DNA of 64,000 bases from Micrasema longulum (GCA_022494885.1 JAGVSM010001679.1:40267-104266), one strand, 5' to 3'; positions 36,561 to 47,398 are shown, counted from the stretch's first letter. Program-made: numbers and translations. The notes: generated from the letters alone by a model not told the origin.

Positions 36561-38745
36561 AAATCATCACTCTATGTCTTCTCTTACTGCATGATTATGG
36601 AATCAACATTTTAGTGACTTATATGAAGGGCGTCGGAGCAATGTTATTTAAAAAAATTAAAACATCAATCTTAATTGATGCTTTCAAATGTATAAAAATA
36701 TATTGTTAATAAATATATTATCAACAATGTTTTGTGTATGTCCAAATGTTTGTAGACAAGCTGGATTTCCTCCCAAGGGAATTAAGATGGAAACTAGTTG
36801 CAACAGAGAAGGAAATCATTTTATGAGCAGGAATATGGCAGTCTAGGCATTTGCAGGGCCTATGACCCATCATATGGTTTAGGTGGCATATTTACACAAT
36901 TCGTAACATTTACTATTCCCTCTGTTACAACAAATTTAAAAATATTTTTTTTGCAACTGAATTTGATACTAGTAAATGCCGTTTTTGTTAGTATTTGTGT
37001 TTCAATATGGTTATCGGAAAAATGATTTTATATTATGCCGACATGACACCTTCATATAATTAAGAAAAATAGTCAAATGGGAAATGTGAGCGATAGAGTT
37101 CACTTACATAAAAAAAATTAAGGGGTCACATGGTTATTGACAAAAAAAGTATTTCTGAAGCTGATAAAAAGACCTACGGTCGTTTTAACGGTTTTCCAGT
37201 AATTGGACGGAATGCTTTTACTGGATTTTATTCTAGTTTGAAAATTACTACTATTAAAACGAAATTTTACGTACCTTAAAATTATGATGAAATTCTGAGA
37301 TTCTTTCAACTCCGGAATATACGTTTTAACTCAGTTAGTATCTTTATGTCCTTTTATTTAGGTTCCATATTATTTGCAATAAATGTTCTGAAATAAACTT
37401 TTAGTTATGACGTTTCTTTACAAGATTAAAAAAAATTGCTTACCTTGCGTTCCGTGGATCTCCCGCTTTGAGCAAATTTTTTTTTCCTGTTTTACACTTT
37501 TAAGACTTGTTCCTTTATATTTGAAGTATCTGGATCTCTCACGTAACACTTGTTCCGTTAAACCATTCAAAAAGAATATTGATCACCGTGGATAAATAAG
37601 CCGTAACCGAGTATCGAAAATTTCAACGAATCACGTGTCAAAAAAATGTGATTATGAAACGTATAAAACCGACCATAAAATATTTTTCTCATAGAAGTAA
37701 AACCATGATAAAATACTCATTTGATTATTGTCATTCGACTGTTAAAATAATTTTAGTATTAACATCAACGATAAGAAAGCGAACGACCGAGGGTAGTTGT
37801 GTCATTGTATGGATCTTGTGTTTCAATCACTTCAATGATTTTGCAATTAGGAAACTAGTATTTATGAACTACTTATAATTGATTATAAATATTATAAATA
37901 TGTCTATCCATTTTGTAAAAACAGTTTGCAATCTAAAATAAAAATAAAAGCTAAAAAAGCAAAGCTAAAAAAGCATTAGCGTTCAAATTTTTGGGTTGCT
38001 GTGAAGTTTTTAAAATCGTGACAATAAAATAAAACTACGCATTTGTTGTGAATTATTTGCGTGGCATTTTTTTGGAGTTCATTATATTATGATTTAATTA
38101 AGATACATTGAATTGTTTTTCTATTTTCAAATATTTTCCGTTAGCTGTTTTCTCCATTAAAGGATTGATTAATTTTTAATTAATCCGCTATAATTTATAC
38201 ATTACTACCCTCGATCTAAATACTTAATAAGTTTTTCTTTAAAAATATTTATATGGTTATTTAATGTTAAAATAGAAAGAAATAAAGGATTAATAACATA
38301 ATAGATTCACGCGTGTTTTGGATTGTAAAAATAAACGTGGTAATTTTTTATGTTCATAGGTACAGCAAATATTACATTTTGAAATGTAATAATTATAATT
38401 TTTTTAGAATTATTAGAAAAAAAAAATTATTATTCGATAACCTGTAAAAAGAGAAAATGCACGAAAAACATTAAAAAAACCCAATTTAAATATAATAATA
38501 TTTCGGTTCATAAAAATAAACTTGTTACATACACATATGTACATATGTACAGGAAGTATTACATTTTGTTATGCAATATTTTAAAAAATGTTATTACTAA
38601 TTAAATTATTAAAAATTAATATTGACTATACGAAAACCTGTAAAAAGAGATCAAGCACGAAAAACAGAAAAAACCCAGATTAAATCTAATAATAATTTAA
38701 AGTTTTTGATACCGCTGCCATCTTCTTGACAGCTAATTCGTCTGT
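36561..38745. repeat. macro-repeat spacer, copy 6
   Basis: Array-end block at 36590-36645, family X copy (36720-36945), donor block (37439), minus-strand ATGACACAACTACCC (about 37806), and a version of the exon-like block at about 38709-38775 whose stop is changed (TGA to TCA) and whose 5' end has an extra base. Confidence 0.8.
36720..36945. repeat. family X copy
   Basis: Same orientation and place in the spacer as 14721-14935; contains CTAGGCATTTGCAGGGC. Confidence 0.75.
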
Positions 38746-39230
38746 CCTGTTGCTGTTCCCGCGTTTTTTCATCACTTTTATTAAACAAATCGCGCCCGGA
38801 ATAAATTATAAAATTATTTTTATAACACATTTTTTTAATAATTTCTTTAGGTAATTATCTTTATTTTCACTTATATTAAACCGACCTTACGTTGTATTAT
38901 TTTTAATTTCACTCAAATCAAACCGACACTCACTTTGTAACACTTCCAAAAGTTGACAATTATTGTGCAAGAATAATAAATAATAAATAATGCGTCAGGA
39001 GACGTTTCAGATCTCAAAAACATTTTCAAAACTCCGAGTGGTTGTATATACCAACCGCTTCCGTAAATAAATATTCTTTTTTTTTAAAGATTTTTTTTAG
39101 AACACGTGAAGGGATAATTATATTTATTTTTACATATTAAACTGATTTTAATTGAACGCGCTTTCTCGTTCTTTGATTTTGAAAATTGTGGTGCAATAAC
39201 AAAAACGCCATTTAAATTAAATAAATTTTG

Positions 39231-39300
39231 CGAAAACGTGGTGTAACAGCCAAGACGCTTTCCTCATTCACGTGAATCCAGGGTTCGATTCCTGATTAAA
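39231..39300 (+). other. tRNA-derived segment (A and B boxes), copy 1
   Basis: CGTGGTGTAACAGCCAAG (A-box-like) then GGGTTCGATTCCTG (perfect B box) about 45 bases on. Likely a SINE-type Pol III promoter relic. Confidence 0.6.
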
Positions 39301-39803
39301 TCACAAAATATTTTAAAAAAACACTTCAAAACGCTTATAAAAAAGCAAAATTGTTGCACTAAATTTTCATCGTTGCTGTTTCCGCGTTTTTATTTATCAC
39401 TTTTATAAAACAAATAGCGCCCGGAATAAATTTTATAATTATTTTTATTTTCACTCATTAAACCGACCTTACGTTGCATTATTTTTAATTTCATTCAAAT
39501 CAAACCGACACTCACTTTGTAACACTTCCGAAATTTAACCACATTGTGAAAGTATAATAAAAAATGCGTCAGGAGACGTTTCAGATATCGATCACATTTT
39601 CAAAAGCCCGAGTGGTTGTATATACCAACCGCTTCCGTAAATAAATATTATTATTTTTGTAAAGAATTTTTTTAGAACACGTGAAGGGATAATTATATTT
39701 ATTTTTACAAATTTTACCGATTTTAATTGAACGCGGTTTACACCCTTTGATTTTGAAAATTGTGGTGCAATAGCAAAAACGCCCTTTTTATTAAATCAAT
39801 TTT

Positions 39804-39876
39804 GCGAAAACGTGGTGTAGCGGCCAAGATGTTTTCCTCATTTACGTGTATCCAGGGTTCGATTCCTGATTAAATC
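39804..39876 (+). other. tRNA-derived segment (A and B boxes), copy 2
   Basis: CGTGGTGTAGCGGCCAAG and GGGTTCGATTCCTG; tandem copy of 39231-39300. Confidence 0.6.
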
Positions 39877-39940
39877 ACACAATATTTGAATTACACTTCA
39901 AAACGCGTTTAAAAAAGCAAAATTGTTGCACTAAATTTTC

Positions 39941-40591
39941 ATAGCAATATTTAAATAATTTATTTTTAAAAAGAAAAGTTGCCTTTCCTAAGCACAATCA
40001 CAACGTTGTAAAGAAACATTACCAGAATTGTATTTCTTAAACTGAATTCTTAAAATAAACTAGAAAAAACGTTAATTTTAATTAAAAACCTAGAAAAATA
40101 TACTATTTTTAATGCGTGTGCTTCCCGGTCGAATTTTCAACGCGAACTGGCTCTGGGAGATTGATCAAAAACGTATTTCACAACATTTTCTGACAAAATG
40201 CAACAATAAGTTGTTTTGATACTTTCAAAAAGAATATTCTAGATCTGGGCTTTACTGACAGAATGCATTAAGTCATTGATATAAGTTCCTAGATAATCGC
40301 ATTTAAAGATTTTTTATTCTTTTAATGTATTATTTCTCGCACAATTTTCTTTTATTTTAATATTTTTTTAATCTTTGAAATGGTAATTTTTACTTTTGGC
40401 ATATCTTCAAATCAAAAATCAACATCTAGCCCAATACTTAAAAATATTTGAAATATTTAAAGACTGTTGACTTAATGCATTCTGCCAGTAAAGCCTCGAT
40501 ATTATCGTTCTCCTGAATTTATTATTTATAATTTCCGAGTATATGAGTTGTCGAAGCAAAATAAAAAGGCCAATTTTCCAGTGGCCTTATG
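39941..40591. repeat. unique sequence with a 29-bp inverted repeat
   Basis: Arms at 40247-40275 (GGGCTTTACTGACAGAATGC...) and 40468-40496 are inverted copies with one or two mismatches, 192 bp apart, possibly a small foldback element. The rest holds nothing I recognise. Confidence 0.6.
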
Positions 40592-40723
40592 CTGTGACTA
40601 ATTCGTTTCGTAAATTCGTTCGTATCGTATGAGAAGGAACGAGAGCGAAATATGGTTTTGATTGCGTTAGAATGAGGTGGATATATGACGAACAAACGAA
40701 CTTAGGAAACGAAATCGTTACAG
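40592..40723. mobile_element. 132-bp TIR element, copy 1
   Basis: Ends are imperfect inverted repeats of CTGTAACTAATTCGTTTCGT and AAGTTCGTTCGT; the centre has no coding. Copy 2 is at 47833-47963 in the opposite orientation. A MITE-like non-autonomous element. Confidence 0.75.
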
Positions 40724-41189
40724 AATACGCCTGCTGTTCTCTTGTTCAACGATTGAAATTTAAAACAACGTTAACATTATGATGATACGAGTATCAGAAT
40801 TACGCTTTGAATGATATTATTTTATAAAATGGGCGGTTAAAAATCTAGACCCCGTTTACAGTTGAAGTTTAAACTGGATATAATATGAAAGCTAGCATTA
40901 CAAAAAATCTAATGCTTATTTGAGTCTGATTGTGCATAGGACACTACATTGTTGCACGAATTGCAGCGTATTTCATGTATCATTACTGAGAACATACTTT
41001 AATTTGATTTATTTATGTTGAACCATTTATAAAAATTATTTAAGTCCACGCAGTTAGTAATTCAACCTGAGACCTTGTACATTGTGGCCAATTTTGGCTG
41101 AGGTTCCGAGTTTGATCCCCGGTAAGGACAATATCGAATATTTATTTAAAACATATTTTTTTACAACAGAATTATTTCAATATTAATTC
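40724..41189. other. intergenic with weak tRNA-like patch
   Basis: GAGTTTGATCCCCGGTAAGG at 41107-41126 resembles a B box on the plus strand, but an A box is unclear. Nothing else supported. Confidence 0.3.
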
Positions 41190-41700
41190 AAATGTTGATA
41201 AATCCACCTGGTACAAGATGAAAAAAAAAATTTCAGGCGTTGCCTAATATGTAGGTGAAATAATTCAATTAGATGAATCTGAATCGCATAAATAGTTTAT
41301 GCTCTTAAACTTCAAAAACATCAACAGATGAAAGAATTGCAGTCATATAGATGTTCAAATATGGGCAGAATGGTGAATGTTACACAGTGTGTAAAGTGGC
41401 CACTTCAACCAGCCAATGACAGGTCATAAGGCCCTGTAGATGCCTTGACTTTTATATTTTTATTTATTTAACTTTTTGTACATAATGTTATTTGTACATT
41501 GGCGGGCTTATTGCCAAACGGCAATTTCTTCTAACCAACCAATAAAATAAAAGTTTTATTTTTATAGTTCAAGTTACAGAATATATTCACTAGAAAAAAA
41601 AGATTAAAAAGCTAAAGATATGTTAAAATAGAAATAAACGTATTTGTTAATATTGCCTTCTTTAAAATGTTCTTCATCTCTGTTGTAATATGTAAATATT
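41190..41700. repeat. family X copy split by a LINE 3' end
   Basis: Family X sequence runs from ATCCACCTGG (41205) to GATGCCTTGACTTTT (41453) and resumes at TTGCCTTCTTTAAAATGTTC (41653). Between, about 41455-41640 carries TTGGCGGGCTTATTGCCAAA and GGCAATTTCTTC, a LINE 3' UTR on the minus strand with a T-rich left end (its poly-A). A related 3' UTR is at 60745-60790. Confidence 0.65.
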
Positions 41701-42154
41701 GATTCAATTATTTTCTTTAATTCTTTTACTTTAACGATCGAATATTTATTTTGTTGCAATTAAATTTTTATTTAACAATGCACTGAAATTTTTATCATTT
41801 GACAATATTTTGAGCTTGTTCTAATATTTGTAGACAATGACTGGATTTAACCTCCTAGCGAGTTATTAACATTTAAAATAGTAATTACCTTAGACAGCGT
41901 ATACATAGACTGTTCCACATTCCTATATAAAGGACCAACCTGCCAATGGTTATGCCTGTTGGAAGGGCATCTCTATGTTGAGCAATATTTCTTTGAACAT
42001 CTCTGAGGGAGTTTTTTGTTACAAAATTCTCTTACTTTTTAAAAATATTAGTCTCAAGATATTATTTATACGTAATATTTTTATACATACCTAATTCTAC
42101 TGACTTTAAATGTTATTATTTCTATATGTATGAATTAAAATATCGTAAAATTGA

Positions 42155-42245
42155 AAATTCAAATGACCTGTCATAGACTGGTTTAAGTATCCACTTAACA
42201 CATTGAGTAACATTTACATTTTGCATATATTTGAACATCCATATT
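42155..42245. repeat. family X fragment
   Basis: ATGACCTGTCATAGACTGGTTTAAG-type core, short and diverged. Confidence 0.5.
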
Positions 42246-42580
42246 TCTTTTCGAATTAAAAATGAACCAATCAGGTAACCCCACCTCTACCCCCCCTCCC
42301 ACACAACTCCATACCAATTATTCAATATAAAATTAAATATGTTTTAATTAAGCTTAACGCATGTTTAGACATGGTGGTGTTCGCATCTCTATAAATCTTC
42401 ATGTGATTTATGTATTTTTGGAAATACTTTTTATATACTACGGTGATGGCAAAGGTGGAGGTGTATTTTAGTATTTGCGTGTTGGTGTAGTGAGTGTCCT
42501 GACGAAGAGATGGTACGTCTCGAAACCGGTCAACTGAAAAAGTCGGTAAGCGGTTATACACTAATATTTACTAACATTAG
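42246..42580 (+). mobile_element. dispersed element with hammerhead-like motif, copy 1
   Basis: Shares an extended stretch with 50235-50575, including GTGTATTTTAGTATTTGCGT and GTGAGTGTCCTGACGA. The motif at 42499-42531 reads CTGACGA, a GAGA/TCTC stem, GAAA and the palindrome ACCGGT ending GTC: the core order of a hammerhead ribozyme with a self-complementary stem III. Hammerheads of this kind are known in Penelope-like elements. No coding frame. Confidence 0.6.
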
Positions 42581-42589
42581 TTGAAATGG

Positions 42590-42715
42590 AGAAAGTTACA
42601 CTCGGCGTAAAGTAGCGATTTAATCCAGCCGATGGCAGGTCATAAGCCAAGTAAATGCCTAGACTTTTACATTTACTTTTCTAAAATTTTCTTCATCTCT
42701 ATTTTAAAATACCAT
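42590..42715. repeat. family X fragment
   Basis: Inverted-orientation core (GGCAGGTCATAAGCC, AAATGCCTAGACTTT, TTCTTCATCTCTA). Confidence 0.6.
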
Positions 42716-42897
42716 CGTTCCCTTTTCACACCATATGGTGCATAGGGCACTGCAATGATTCACCAATTGCAGCGTATCTTGATCATTTTTGTGACATGAA
42801 GGTAATATGATCAGTCTTACGCTACATGTATCAGTCCAGGGACTATGAAATATTTTTAGTGTAAAAACATTTTTTCAAATAAATATTTCAATATAAC

Positions 42898-42970
42898 AAT
42901 GTCGGGAATCGAACACGAGACATTTTGCATTGTAGGCAATCGCGATGACCATTACACCACGAGGCCGATT
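42898..42970 (-). tRNA. tRNA-like pseudogene or SINE head
   Basis: The minus strand reads GGCCTCGTGGTGTAATGGTC (A box region) and, 40 bases later, GTGTTCGATTCCCGAC (B box). The spacing suits a tRNA, but the acceptor stem does not pair well and the T-arm has mismatches, so a functional tRNA is unlikely. Confidence 0.5.
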
Positions 42971-43159
42971 GGAATATGTTATTCTTATTATTTATTTACT
43001 TTATTTAGGATTTTTACAGCTAATATAACAATAAAACAATAAGTCAAAATATATTATTGTAACAATACTAGAGCATTTCAGAGCATTCAAATATATTAAT
43101 TTTCAGAGTGTTTCCTAAAAGTTTTAAATTACTTATGCTGTAAGAATTGAATTATGTCG

Positions 43160-43234
43160 GAATAGAGTGGGATTTGAACATCAGATCTTTGACCCGTGAG
43201 TCCATAACACTACCAGGGGACCACAACTCGGTTC
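43160..43234 (-). other. tRNA-derived SINE head
   Basis: The minus strand shows GTGGTCCCCTGGTAGTGTTA (A-box-like) and GATGTTCAAATCCCAC (B-box-like). Confidence 0.5.
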
Positions 43235-43434
43235 ATCATTGTTTTTTTTAAGTTCCTTGGTATGTGTTTTAGCAACAGATTTTTTTTAGTTCATTGCTCA
43301 TCTAGTTCCTTGATTATTAAATAAATAGCACATAAAAAAATGACAGTTTTATGTTACGGTTAAATATTATGATGTTAGGAAGGATCTAGTGGTCAAAATG
43401 TTAATTCTGCATCATAAATATTTTTTTTTAAATG

Positions 43435-43765
43435 TAGGCAAAAACTGGATTCAACTCCCTGAGAAGCTGTAAATAGTATAAGTATTACAACAGAGTACCA
43501 CAACAGAGTATAACGTATTACAACAGAGAGGGAAATTATTTTTGAGAAGGGAACATGGAAGTCTAGACATTTACAGGGCGTGTGACCTGTCATTAGCTAG
43601 TTTAAGTGACCACATTACACCCTGTGTAACATTCACGATTCTGCCCATGTTTTACAATCCACATTTTATTAACTTTTCTATCTGTTGTTTTTTGTGAAGT
43701 AAAAGAGCTGAAACCTGTATCATGTGGGTGAGATTCATCCGGCTGAACCAATTCTTTATAATCTT
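43435..43765. repeat. family X copy
   Basis: GGATTCAACTCCCTGAGAAG to GTGGGTGAGATTCATCCGGC, with the CTAGACATTTACAGGGCGTG core. Confidence 0.75.
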
Positions 43766-43824
43766 AAATGAAAATATTTTTTTAACTTTTATCCTTCATA
43801 TACCAGTTAGTTTGATCAACCATA

Positions 43825-44330
43825 TTTTGAGTTTGTACAAATGTTTATAGACAAGCTGGATTTCCTCCATAGCTGATTAAACATGAGAATTCAATAATAA
43901 TTTTGAAATGAAAATAAAATGCATATTTAAGTGCTGAGAATACCTAATGTTACTTAAGAATAAATAATGTAGTAAATTATATGAAAAAAAAACAAGTTGA
44001 AAGTTATTATATAAAAAATATGTGTATCAACAATGTTTGAATATGTCCAAATGCTTGCAGACTGGCTGGATTTCCTCCCTAGGGAGTGGTTCATATTTAA
44101 ATTTGTTGCGAAAGAGAGATTGTTGTCTTTTACTTCGCTCTTTTACTTCACAAAAGTCAACAGATGGAAGAGTTGAGGAAATGTGGATGTTCAAACATGG
44201 ACAGAGTGGTGAATGTTACACAGTGTGTAAAGTGGCCACTTAAACCAGCCAGTGACAGGTCATAAGCCCTGTAAATGCCTAGACTTCCATATTCGATTCT
44301 CAAAAATGTTTTCCCTCTCTGTTGAAATAA
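43825..44330. repeat. family X copies
   Basis: Two partial copies, including TGTCCAAATGCTTGCAGAC..CTGGATTTCCTCCC and the inverted core AATGCCTAGACTTCC. The 73-codon open frame at 44022-44243 lies wholly in this repeat. Confidence 0.75.
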
Positions 44331-44604
44331 ATTTGAATATGTGTATCAATTATTTATTAATCTAAATATATTTTATAATATAAATAAAACACGAGTGATA
44401 CTTTAATCCACAAATTTGGAATATCCAGTGACCGGTTTCATCGCTTTCGCGACATCTTCGAGACTGGTATATTTATTAAAAAGTTAAATGTATTTATACA
44501 GAACAGAGGTAAGGATACATAATTCAAAGTTATATGTAAGTAAATTAAATAAAGTTATTTTTATTTTAAGGATCATTATCGACAAATTTTCTATGGGTTA
44601 ACTA

Positions 44605-44982
44605 ATGAATGGATATAATGTTATTTTAATGAGTTTAAGTATTTTATTTTATTGTTGGTGTCCCATCCTTCTTAATTGTAACGACTGTAAAAATACATGC
44701 TACGTAGGCCAAACGGGTAGAGCCTTTAAAACACGCATAAAAGAGCACATACAATCATGGTCTAATAATAAAGATAATTCAAATTTTGCCAATCATTTAA
44801 TAGAAAACAAACATTCCTTCAAATTAAAAAATAATGTAAAAATAATTCATATTGCACCCAAAGGCCATAAACTTGACAAATTAGAAATTCTCGAAATTAA
44901 TAGATTAAAAAATAAACCCGACGTAGAATTACTTAATGAACAGATAACACATGTGCATTCTCCATTACTTTACCCATTGTAA
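44605..44982 (+). CDS. GIY-YIG endonuclease domain of Penelope-like element (truncated)
   Basis: Residues from about 30 read CKNTCYVGQTGRAFKTRIKE then HIQ, the GIY-YIG core of Penelope-like endonucleases (Cys pair, YVGQTGR, catalytic Arg and the R..EH box). ANHLIENKHSF and LDKLEILEINRL, carrying the metal-binding Glu, follow. The first 28 or so residues are translated from the inverted arm, so the annotated Met is not a native start; true homology begins near 44692. The frame from there to the stop is intact. In a full element this domain nicks target DNA for target-primed insertion. Confidence 0.85.
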   Translation: MNGYNVILMSLSILFYCWCPILLNCNDCKNTCYVGQTGRAFKTRIKEHIQSWSNNKDNSNFANHLIENKHSFKLKNNVKIIHIAPKGHKLDKLEILEINRLKNKPDVELLNEQITHVHSPLLYPL

Positions 44983-45249
44983 TATAATTTTACTAATGAC
45001 TTTTTACCCCTTGTTTTTCAGAAATCATTACAAAACCACACTCACGAAGGATGGGACACCAACAATAAAATAAAATACTTAAACTCATTAAAATAACATT
45101 ATATCCATTCATTAGTTAACCCATAGAAAATTTGTCGATAATGATCCTTAAGATAAAAATAACTTTATTTTATTTACTTACATATAACTTTGAATTATGT
45201 TTCCTTACCTCTGTTCTGTATAAATACATTTAACTTTTTAATAAAGATA

Positions 45250-45292
45250 CCAGTCTCGAAGATGTCGCGAAAGTGATGAAACCGGTCACTGG
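45250..45292 (+). ncRNA. hammerhead-like ribozyme motif
   Basis: CCAGT (stem I) - CTCGAAGA - TGTCGC/GAAA/GTGAT (stem II) - GAAA - CCGGTC - ACTGG (stem I 3' side). Stem I pairs perfectly and stem III would be the self-complementary ACCGGT, as in dimeric hammerheads. The core has an extra C (CTCGAAGA for CTGAAGA), so activity is uncertain. The inverted arm (44425-44467) has the same motif with a better stem II (GTCGC/GCGAT). Confidence 0.5.
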
Positions 45293-45554
45293 ATATTCCA
45301 AATTTGTGGATTAAAGTATCACTCGTGTTTTATTTATATAATAAATTACAATGAACTTCCATCAAGAATTTTCACTTACAAACTTAAATGTTCTAAATAT
45401 ATTTTCCAAAAAAACTTCTCGCTGCACTATTTAAATGTGTAGTTAATTTGAGTCCTTTATATTCGGCACTATATAATAAAATATTTTTGTAGCAATTATA
45501 TTTTATTGTTTTTTATCAAAGGAGGTTGATACAACTGGGCCAATACGGTTAAAT

Positions 45555-45870
45555 TGTGATACTTTGAGGGTTTTAATTTTTTGTTAATTTCTTTTGACCT
45601 CTCCTAATTCATAAAAAAAATTAAGCAGTATGCACCTCACAAACAACTGTCGTAACTCAGCAAATAGATCTTCTGTTGGATACCCCAATGTTTTTTTTAG
45701 AATGATCTTTATGATCTATTTCTGTAATATTTTCACAGGTTCAAGGATTGAACGAAAGCAACCTCCCCAAGCTAAATATGATAGTTTGCTTTGGCAAAAA
45801 GAATAGTAAATTTGCCTCATAAATTGAGCGTTCAAGATATTCCTTAGGCAGTTAAAATAATTACACCTCA
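45555..45870 (-). mobile_element. LINE ORF2 fragment, CR1/Jockey-like
   Basis: Minus-strand translation gives LRNILNAQFMRQIYYSFCQS, KLSYLAWGGCFRSILEPVKI, then KKTLGYPTEDLFAELRQL after in-frame stops: the same region as 4989-5291. Truncated at both ends. Confidence 0.75.
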
Positions 45871-45944
45871 AATTCATTTATTAGACCTACCTGTATTAAT
45901 TGTAATGGACTTATGGCATTAATGTAGACATATTACAACAGAGA

Positions 45945-46165
45945 TGAAGAACATTTAAGAGAAGGTAATATAAAAGTCTAGGCATCTACAGGGTTTATGA
46001 CCTGTCAAGGCCTTAAGTGGCCACTTTACACACTGTATAACATTCACCATTCTGCCCATATTTGAACATCTTTATTCCTTCGATTCTTTCATCTGTTGAT
46101 GTTTGTGAAGTTAAAGAGCTGAAACCTTTATTCATGCGGGTGAGATTCATCTAATTGAATATTTC
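45945..46165. repeat. family X copy
   Basis: ACATATTACAACAGAGATGA to ATGCGGGTGAGATTCATC, forward orientation. Confidence 0.8.
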
Positions 46166-46189
46166 ATACAACATATTGTTAATTTGAAA

Positions 46190-46600
46190 GTTCATTGAAC
46201 TACTTTGCAAACTTTCTATCAATGTTCCTTCCAAAGTTTTAAGAAATAACCCTCTTCTTCACATACCTCTTGTTTCATCTAATTATGGGCAAAATTCATA
46301 TTTATGGCGAGCTTTTAATAATTTTAATGCACTAAATAAATCATTTAACATAGATTTATTTGCAAATAATCTTAATGACGTACGGCGTTTGCTTTTGAAA
46401 TAACTCGTAGTATTTTTTCTTTTCTTTTAAATTTACATTTAATTACTATTCATTTTATGTTCGAGATTCTTTTTTAACTTACTGTGATGCTACTTGTGAA
46501 AACCTGTAATTGGCTTATTTGTTATTTGTTTTGTTATATAAATATGAGATAATTATAGCTGTTGGTTATCCAAATAAATAAAATAAAACAAAATTAGCTA
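46190..46600 (+). mobile_element. LINE C-terminal fragment with 3' UTR
   Basis: An open frame from about 46195 to a TAA at 46401-46403 reads KLSINVPSKVLRNNPLLHIP, LVSSNYGQNSYLWRAFNNFN and so on to VRRLLLK, matching the C-terminal tail of CR1/Jockey-type ORF2. An A-rich tail (AAATAAATAAAATAAAAC) ends near 46590. Confidence 0.7.
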
Positions 46601-46695
46601 TTAATATATCAAACCCACACCAAGCACAAGAGGGTTCCTCTTTTTTGATGTGGTATTTGTTTCGTTTTCATTATCTGTACTTTTGCCTTTTCATG

Positions 46696-47398
46696 AATGT
46701 AAGATTGTAGTAAATGGAGATAATTTGAAACAGGTCGAAGAATTTGTAAATCTGCGTAGTATGTTTACTAGAGATGGAAATATGGAGAAGGATATTGAAA
46801 GGAGGGTTAGTGCCGGTAACAGAGTTAATGGTGCCTTAAAGTCTGTCGTAGCAAATAAGTGTCTATCGCAAGAGGATAAATTAGCAGTTCATAATGGAGT
46901 TCTGGTACCAACCCTAATGTATGGAAGCGAAGCATGGAGTTGGAAAAAAAGGGACGAAAGTAGACTGAATGCTGTTGAAATGCGATCCCTCAGGCGAATG
47001 TGCGGAAAAACAATGTATGATAGGTGCCCTAATGTCGAAATTAGAGCAGAATGCAAGGCTGAGTTAAGCATTATCGACAAAATTAAGAAAGGTCTTTTGC
47101 GATGGTTCGGTCATGTGGAGCGAATGAATGATGAAAGAACGGCTAAAAAGATTTATGATGCGAATGTGTCTGGTTGTAGAAGTCAAGGAAGGCCGAGAAA
47201 GACATGGCATGATCAAGTACAACAAATTCTTGAAAGTGGTCATGTGAAAAGTCGGAATAATCGACGTGCGTGCATGAGAAGATGTATGAATGTGAAGGAA
47301 GCAAAGGAAGTGTGCCAGGACAGAGTGGTGTGGCGTTCTATCCTCTCTGCCTACCCCTCCGGGGAAATGGCGTGATGGTTAGTTAGTTAGTTAGTTAG
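46696..47398 (+). mobile_element. 5'-truncated LINE, GTTA-tail family, copy B, with TSD
   Basis: Flanked by a perfect 13-bp target-site duplication TTGCCTTTTCATG (46683-46695 and 47399-47411). Encodes the last part of ORF2 in one frame to 47375: VVNGDNLKQVEEFVNL, VANKCLSQEDKLAVHNGVLV, PTLMYGSEAWSWKK, LLRWFGHVERM, GRPRKTWHDQV and a terminal YPSGEMA. The open frame starts upstream of the element at 46650, so its first 16 residues are flanking sequence. No catalytic YADD is included. It ends in (GTTA)n at 47379-47398. It is the best-preserved copy, so probably a recent insertion. Confidence 0.95.

Larger units (their letters stand above)
34240..37480 (-). other. split-ORF module 5 (hypothetical)
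   Basis: First block from 37444 rightward, donor CGCAAG/GTAAGC (37439-37443); second block 34240-34306 reading SAKERGNSNRKGEKADKK, MTAV and TGA. The frame is open across the join but the first block is more diverged than in modules 1 to 4. The intron would be 3.1 kb with array 6. Confidence 0.22.
38746..39940. repeat. two-copy tandem duplication at array edge
   Basis: A unit carrying GTTGCTGTT..CCGCGTT, GCGCCCGGAATAAATT, CACTCACTTTGTAACACTTC, CGAGTGGTTGTATATACCAA, CACGTGAAGGGATAATT and a tRNA-like segment occurs twice at a period of about 574 bp (landmark 39035 and 39609). It is the terminal, satellite-free form of the macro-repeat. Confidence 0.85.
44371..45347. mobile_element. Penelope-like element with inverted arms
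   Basis: Arms of about 300 bp at 44371-44690 and 45045-45347 are near-perfect inverted copies, and a GIY-YIG endonuclease frame lies between them. Penelope-like elements carry a reverse transcriptase plus C-terminal GIY-YIG and are often flanked by inverted or direct pseudo-LTRs. The reverse transcriptase is absent, so this is a 5'-truncated copy. Each arm holds a hammerhead-like motif (44425-44467 minus, 45250-45292 plus). A polypyrimidine TTGTTTTTCAG at 45012-45022 could be a splice acceptor relic. Confidence 0.85.

Noticed and set aside
42898..42970. Functional tRNA gene
   Set aside because: A and B boxes are present, but acceptor and T-arm pairing are too poor; treated as pseudogene or SINE head.
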